NCBI GenBank assembly: GCA_021325235.1
Contig: JAJPHN010000031.1
Span: 62,001-126,000 of the forward strand
DNA length: 64,000 nt
Reading direction: 5' to 3'
From: Terriglobia bacterium
GTDB lineage: Bacteria; Acidobacteriota; Terriglobia; Bryobacterales; Bryobacteraceae
A program made the position numbers and the translations under genes. Shown here one piece after another: positions 62,901 to 64,000 of the stretch. Under the pieces are notes generated by a model, which was given only the letters and a program-made list of their open reading frames with translations, was not told the DNA's origin and did no database searches. Positions within the stretch are counted from its first letter, which is position 1, and every line of letters starts with the position of its first letter.

Positions 62901-64000
62901 CGGCGGTCGAGGTCGTTTTCAGCGGTAGCGCGCGCCTCGACATCGGCCAGATAGCGAGCGGACTGCTTGCGGCGCTGATCGAGAGCCGAGAGGCGGAGGG
63001 CTTCGAGGAGCGGCTGGGAAGGATACTTCTGCAGCCAGCCACGGCAGGCGGCGAGTGCTTCGCCGGCTTGTCCCTGCGCGAGAAGATCGCGAATTTCGGC
63101 GACCGCGCTATTGAGCTTTTCGACTTCCTGCTTCAGCTTGGCGTGACTTTCTTTGAGCTCGGCCGAGCCATTGTCGCCATCGAGCTGAAGCGCGCGTTCG
63201 AGGCGTTCGAGGGCAATGGCGAGATCGCCTTCGCGCCAAGCGTGGAGTGCGCTGCGATAGAGACGATCGCGCTCTTCGCAGCGATTGCGGTAATCGGCTT
63301 CTTCGATTTTGAGCTCGGCTGCGAGGCGTTTGGCGTCGGCATGAGCGGGACGAAGCTGGAGAACGCGGGTGAGATTTTCCTGGGCTCGCTCGTAATCGTG
63401 CGCTTCGCGGCTGCGGCGGGCGAATTCGAGCCACTGCTCGATGCGGCGCTCATCGCGCCGGTTCTCGATTTCGGCGCGCAGCTCCTGAGCGGCGTGATTC
63501 GTTTCGTCGAGCCGCAGGGCTTCGGTGACCTTCTCGAGCGCGAGGGAGTATTCGAGCTCGCCCAGACGGTGACGCGCTTCGGTAAGCAGGCGGTCGACAC
63601 GCGAGCGGCGCTTTTCGGCTTCGATTTTGCGGCGCAGACCGCCGACGCCGGCGTGCAGTGAACCCTCGTCTTCGAGCTCGGCGGTGATCTCTTCGGCGAA
63701 AGTGATGTCGCCGGCCGCGAGCGCACGCTCGGCGCGTTCGATGCGGGGCAGCAGCAGTTTTTCGTCGAACACGGTGAGCGATTTGTTCTGCAGAAAGGCG
63801 CGTTGCAGAGCGTCCGAAAATTCCTTGATGGTGCCGAAGCGATGGGAGGGCTTTTTGGCGAGCGCTTTGGCGATGACCTGACTAACGGCCAGACTGATGG
63901 CGGGATTCGCCTCGAAGACGGGCGCCGGAACGGTGTTCAGGATGGAACGCGCGATCTCGCGCGCCGAAGTGCCCGGGAATGGCAGCTTGCCGGCGAGCAG
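59972..64000 (-). CDS. Ser/Thr kinase with TPR region, TM helix, PEGA repeats and lectin-like domain (partial)
   Basis: The gene continues past the right edge; 1342 residues are visible. The first ~75 are the end of a PknB-type kinase C-lobe (LLAGKLPFPGTSAREIARSI, KPSHRFGTIKEFSDAL). Residues ~80-650 are a long helical TPR/coiled-coil region (EVLLER, ERALQLDGDNG and similar). One transmembrane helix (LFLWAGGVAAAAAVLSAGVL) lies near 725. Outside the membrane are a Pro-rich linker and about four PEGA domains (~780-1130; e.g. ADVYIDGVKLRRKTRN, AEVSVDGQQVGQ). The C-terminal ~165 residues (WEDVGSWSRENGY ... FGFIVPGRSSG) form a DUF1080/LamG-like sandwich. A transmembrane signalling kinase with a surface-sensing ectodomain is likely. 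Confidence 0.93.
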   Translation of the reverse strand: MLAGKLPFPGTSAREIARSILNTVPAPVFEANPAISLAVSQVIAKALAKKPSHRFGTIKEFSDALQRAFLQNKSLTVFDEKLLLPRIERAERALAAGDITFAEEITAELEDEGSLHAGVGGLRRKIEAEKRRSRVDRLLTEARHRLGELEYSLALEKVTEALRLDETNHAAQELRAEIENRRDERRIEQWLEFARRSREAHDYERAQENLTRVLQLRPAHADAKRLAAELKIEEADYRNRCEERDRLYRSALHAWREGDLAIALERLERALQLDGDNGSAELKESHAKLKQEVEKLNSAVAEIRDLLAQGQAGEALAACRGWLQKYPSQPLLEALRLSALDQRRKQSARYLADVEARATAENDLDRRVELLEEAEARYPDEQQFHQALSSAREHRDLVRRLERRAADFEKAHEWNGALEQWKLIGGIHPAHPGLAENIQRLQKRSEQHSEAEEKARWVRRIDRELEADRVSAALGLIAEARQRFPGDAELDELEKLAAQRSARRNKSEELLVRGDRLCEQGELQPGIAALKQAHAENPTDAALSSRIAQIFLREAQRRVDPDPDAAEQLAREAAALDPNTAGLREVERKVADHKREERVSAVLAQARRHQSEGNLPAALAAVQDGLSAYPGDPRLDSLLGTLNRRFEQNRATYEREAENLEEAIRRSGTPTEEQQQRRLLLERLLGRPRAAAVKPESPRPNGKVPAIPVPPQPQAAPKPKTAKLFLWAGGVAAAAAVLSAGVLLLHQSSQRPSAVPQRAVALAPPPAKTVPAPPPVPSGPPLLVRVDSPDDTVSINGKPEEPLSANSLDLNTLPAGKQQLVISAAGGRRAFFDFDSATSRVLPPKVSGRGLLAVSAHIEPKTLTLLSSNPMLAASVDQGGWRRIGSGARFALRGSGPHLVTFAYGADNWSIPLAATPSDSYLAMAHALSGGSVLINAGVDDADVYIDGVKLRRKTRNGFLRVGNLPPHTYSLKVAKPGFEDRTGNFTITTGKEVAVNLPLSAQTPLPGSLQISSGTPGAEVSVDGQQVGQLDAAGALGPLKLAPGKHEIAFSKPKFTARSQSYTIGSGQRLQLENEAKLERSAEPPATLRFALTPAHATVSLKNAAGNVSRAHAGEALSLPAGSYEVSVSAPGFVSRNLTIDLASGETKELPVKLLPAVEERHPATDILAGWEDVGSWSRENGYAVRRGGGMAFYGRTNLTGTIHFDAELRKGKRLQWFVHFKGPENYCHFEADKQHLSRNAIVNGRSIDSARKEYTSGNGKDFSVEIIIRKGTIIHRINGQTVDTWTDPQVDFADGSFGFIVPGRSSGFPLIGNNEIALRSFSFSRAQSAGHLSENISGGR

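Overview
The window is about 64 kb of GC-rich chromosomal DNA, densely packed with genes on both strands. The gene content points to Acidobacteriota, most likely the Solibacter/Bryobacter lineage. The main clues are a PadR regulator fused head-to-tail with an 'acidobacterial duplicated orphan permease' (ADOP), a DUF1501/DUF1800 pair, a YVTN beta-propeller protein, a stand-alone PQQ dehydrogenase with its own cytochrome c, and a large Ser/Thr kinase with TPR and PEGA domains. This assignment is inference from gene families. There is no rRNA in the window. I saw no CRISPR array, prophage or intact insertion sequence.

Layout. 0-6 kb: cysteine synthase tail, SDR oxidoreductase, tRNA-Arg, response regulator/diguanylate cyclase, clpP, a LysM lytic transglycosylase and a histone-H1-like protein. 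6-10 kb: a 76-aa protein and a solitary HipA-like kinase diverging around a perfect hairpin, then an adaptor/ATPase efflux pair and a receiver protein. 10-18 kb: a COX3/cobalamin-binding/YVTN operon, PadR-ADOP, a Tat-exported GH1 glycosidase and a methyltransferase. 18-26 kb: tRNA-Asp, DUF3467, a GT39-like membrane protein, an MFS carrier, an Att-type ABC operon (its ATPase gene is frameshifted) and galE. 26-36 kb: DUF1501/DUF1800, lepB, def, WbuC cupin, an M48 membrane protease with two frameshifts, murQ and erpA. 35.7-39.5 kb: two ECF sigma/anti-sigma modules facing each other, one with a CpxP-like protein and one with a Cys-rich rhodanese-like protein. 39.5-45 kb: a GH39-like hydrolase with an arabinose/fucose isomerase, a decayed stretch of gene remnants, ThuA and TetR. 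45-49 kb: an operon of sugar isomerase/epimerase, dihaem cytochrome c and PQQ dehydrogenase. 49-64 kb: a DedA-rhodanese gene with an in-frame UGA, two AhpD-type genes, DUF885, tyrS, aldehyde dehydrogenase, radical SAM, LuxR-type regulator, BON lipoprotein, MscS channel and the giant kinase, which runs off the right edge.

Most notable observation. The DedA-rhodanese gene (48799-49782, minus) has a UGA at 48970-48972, where the family usually has the second Cys of a Cys-x-Cys motif. The frame then continues for 56 well-conserved rhodanese residues to a normal stop. A perfect 7-bp hairpin with a G in the second loop position lies 21 nt downstream, as expected for a bacterial SECIS. This is a candidate selenocysteine protein. 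The competing explanation is a simple nonsense mutation, made more plausible by three other reading-frame lesions in the window. Those three are all single-base losses in or beside short runs, and so could be assembly errors or early pseudogenes.
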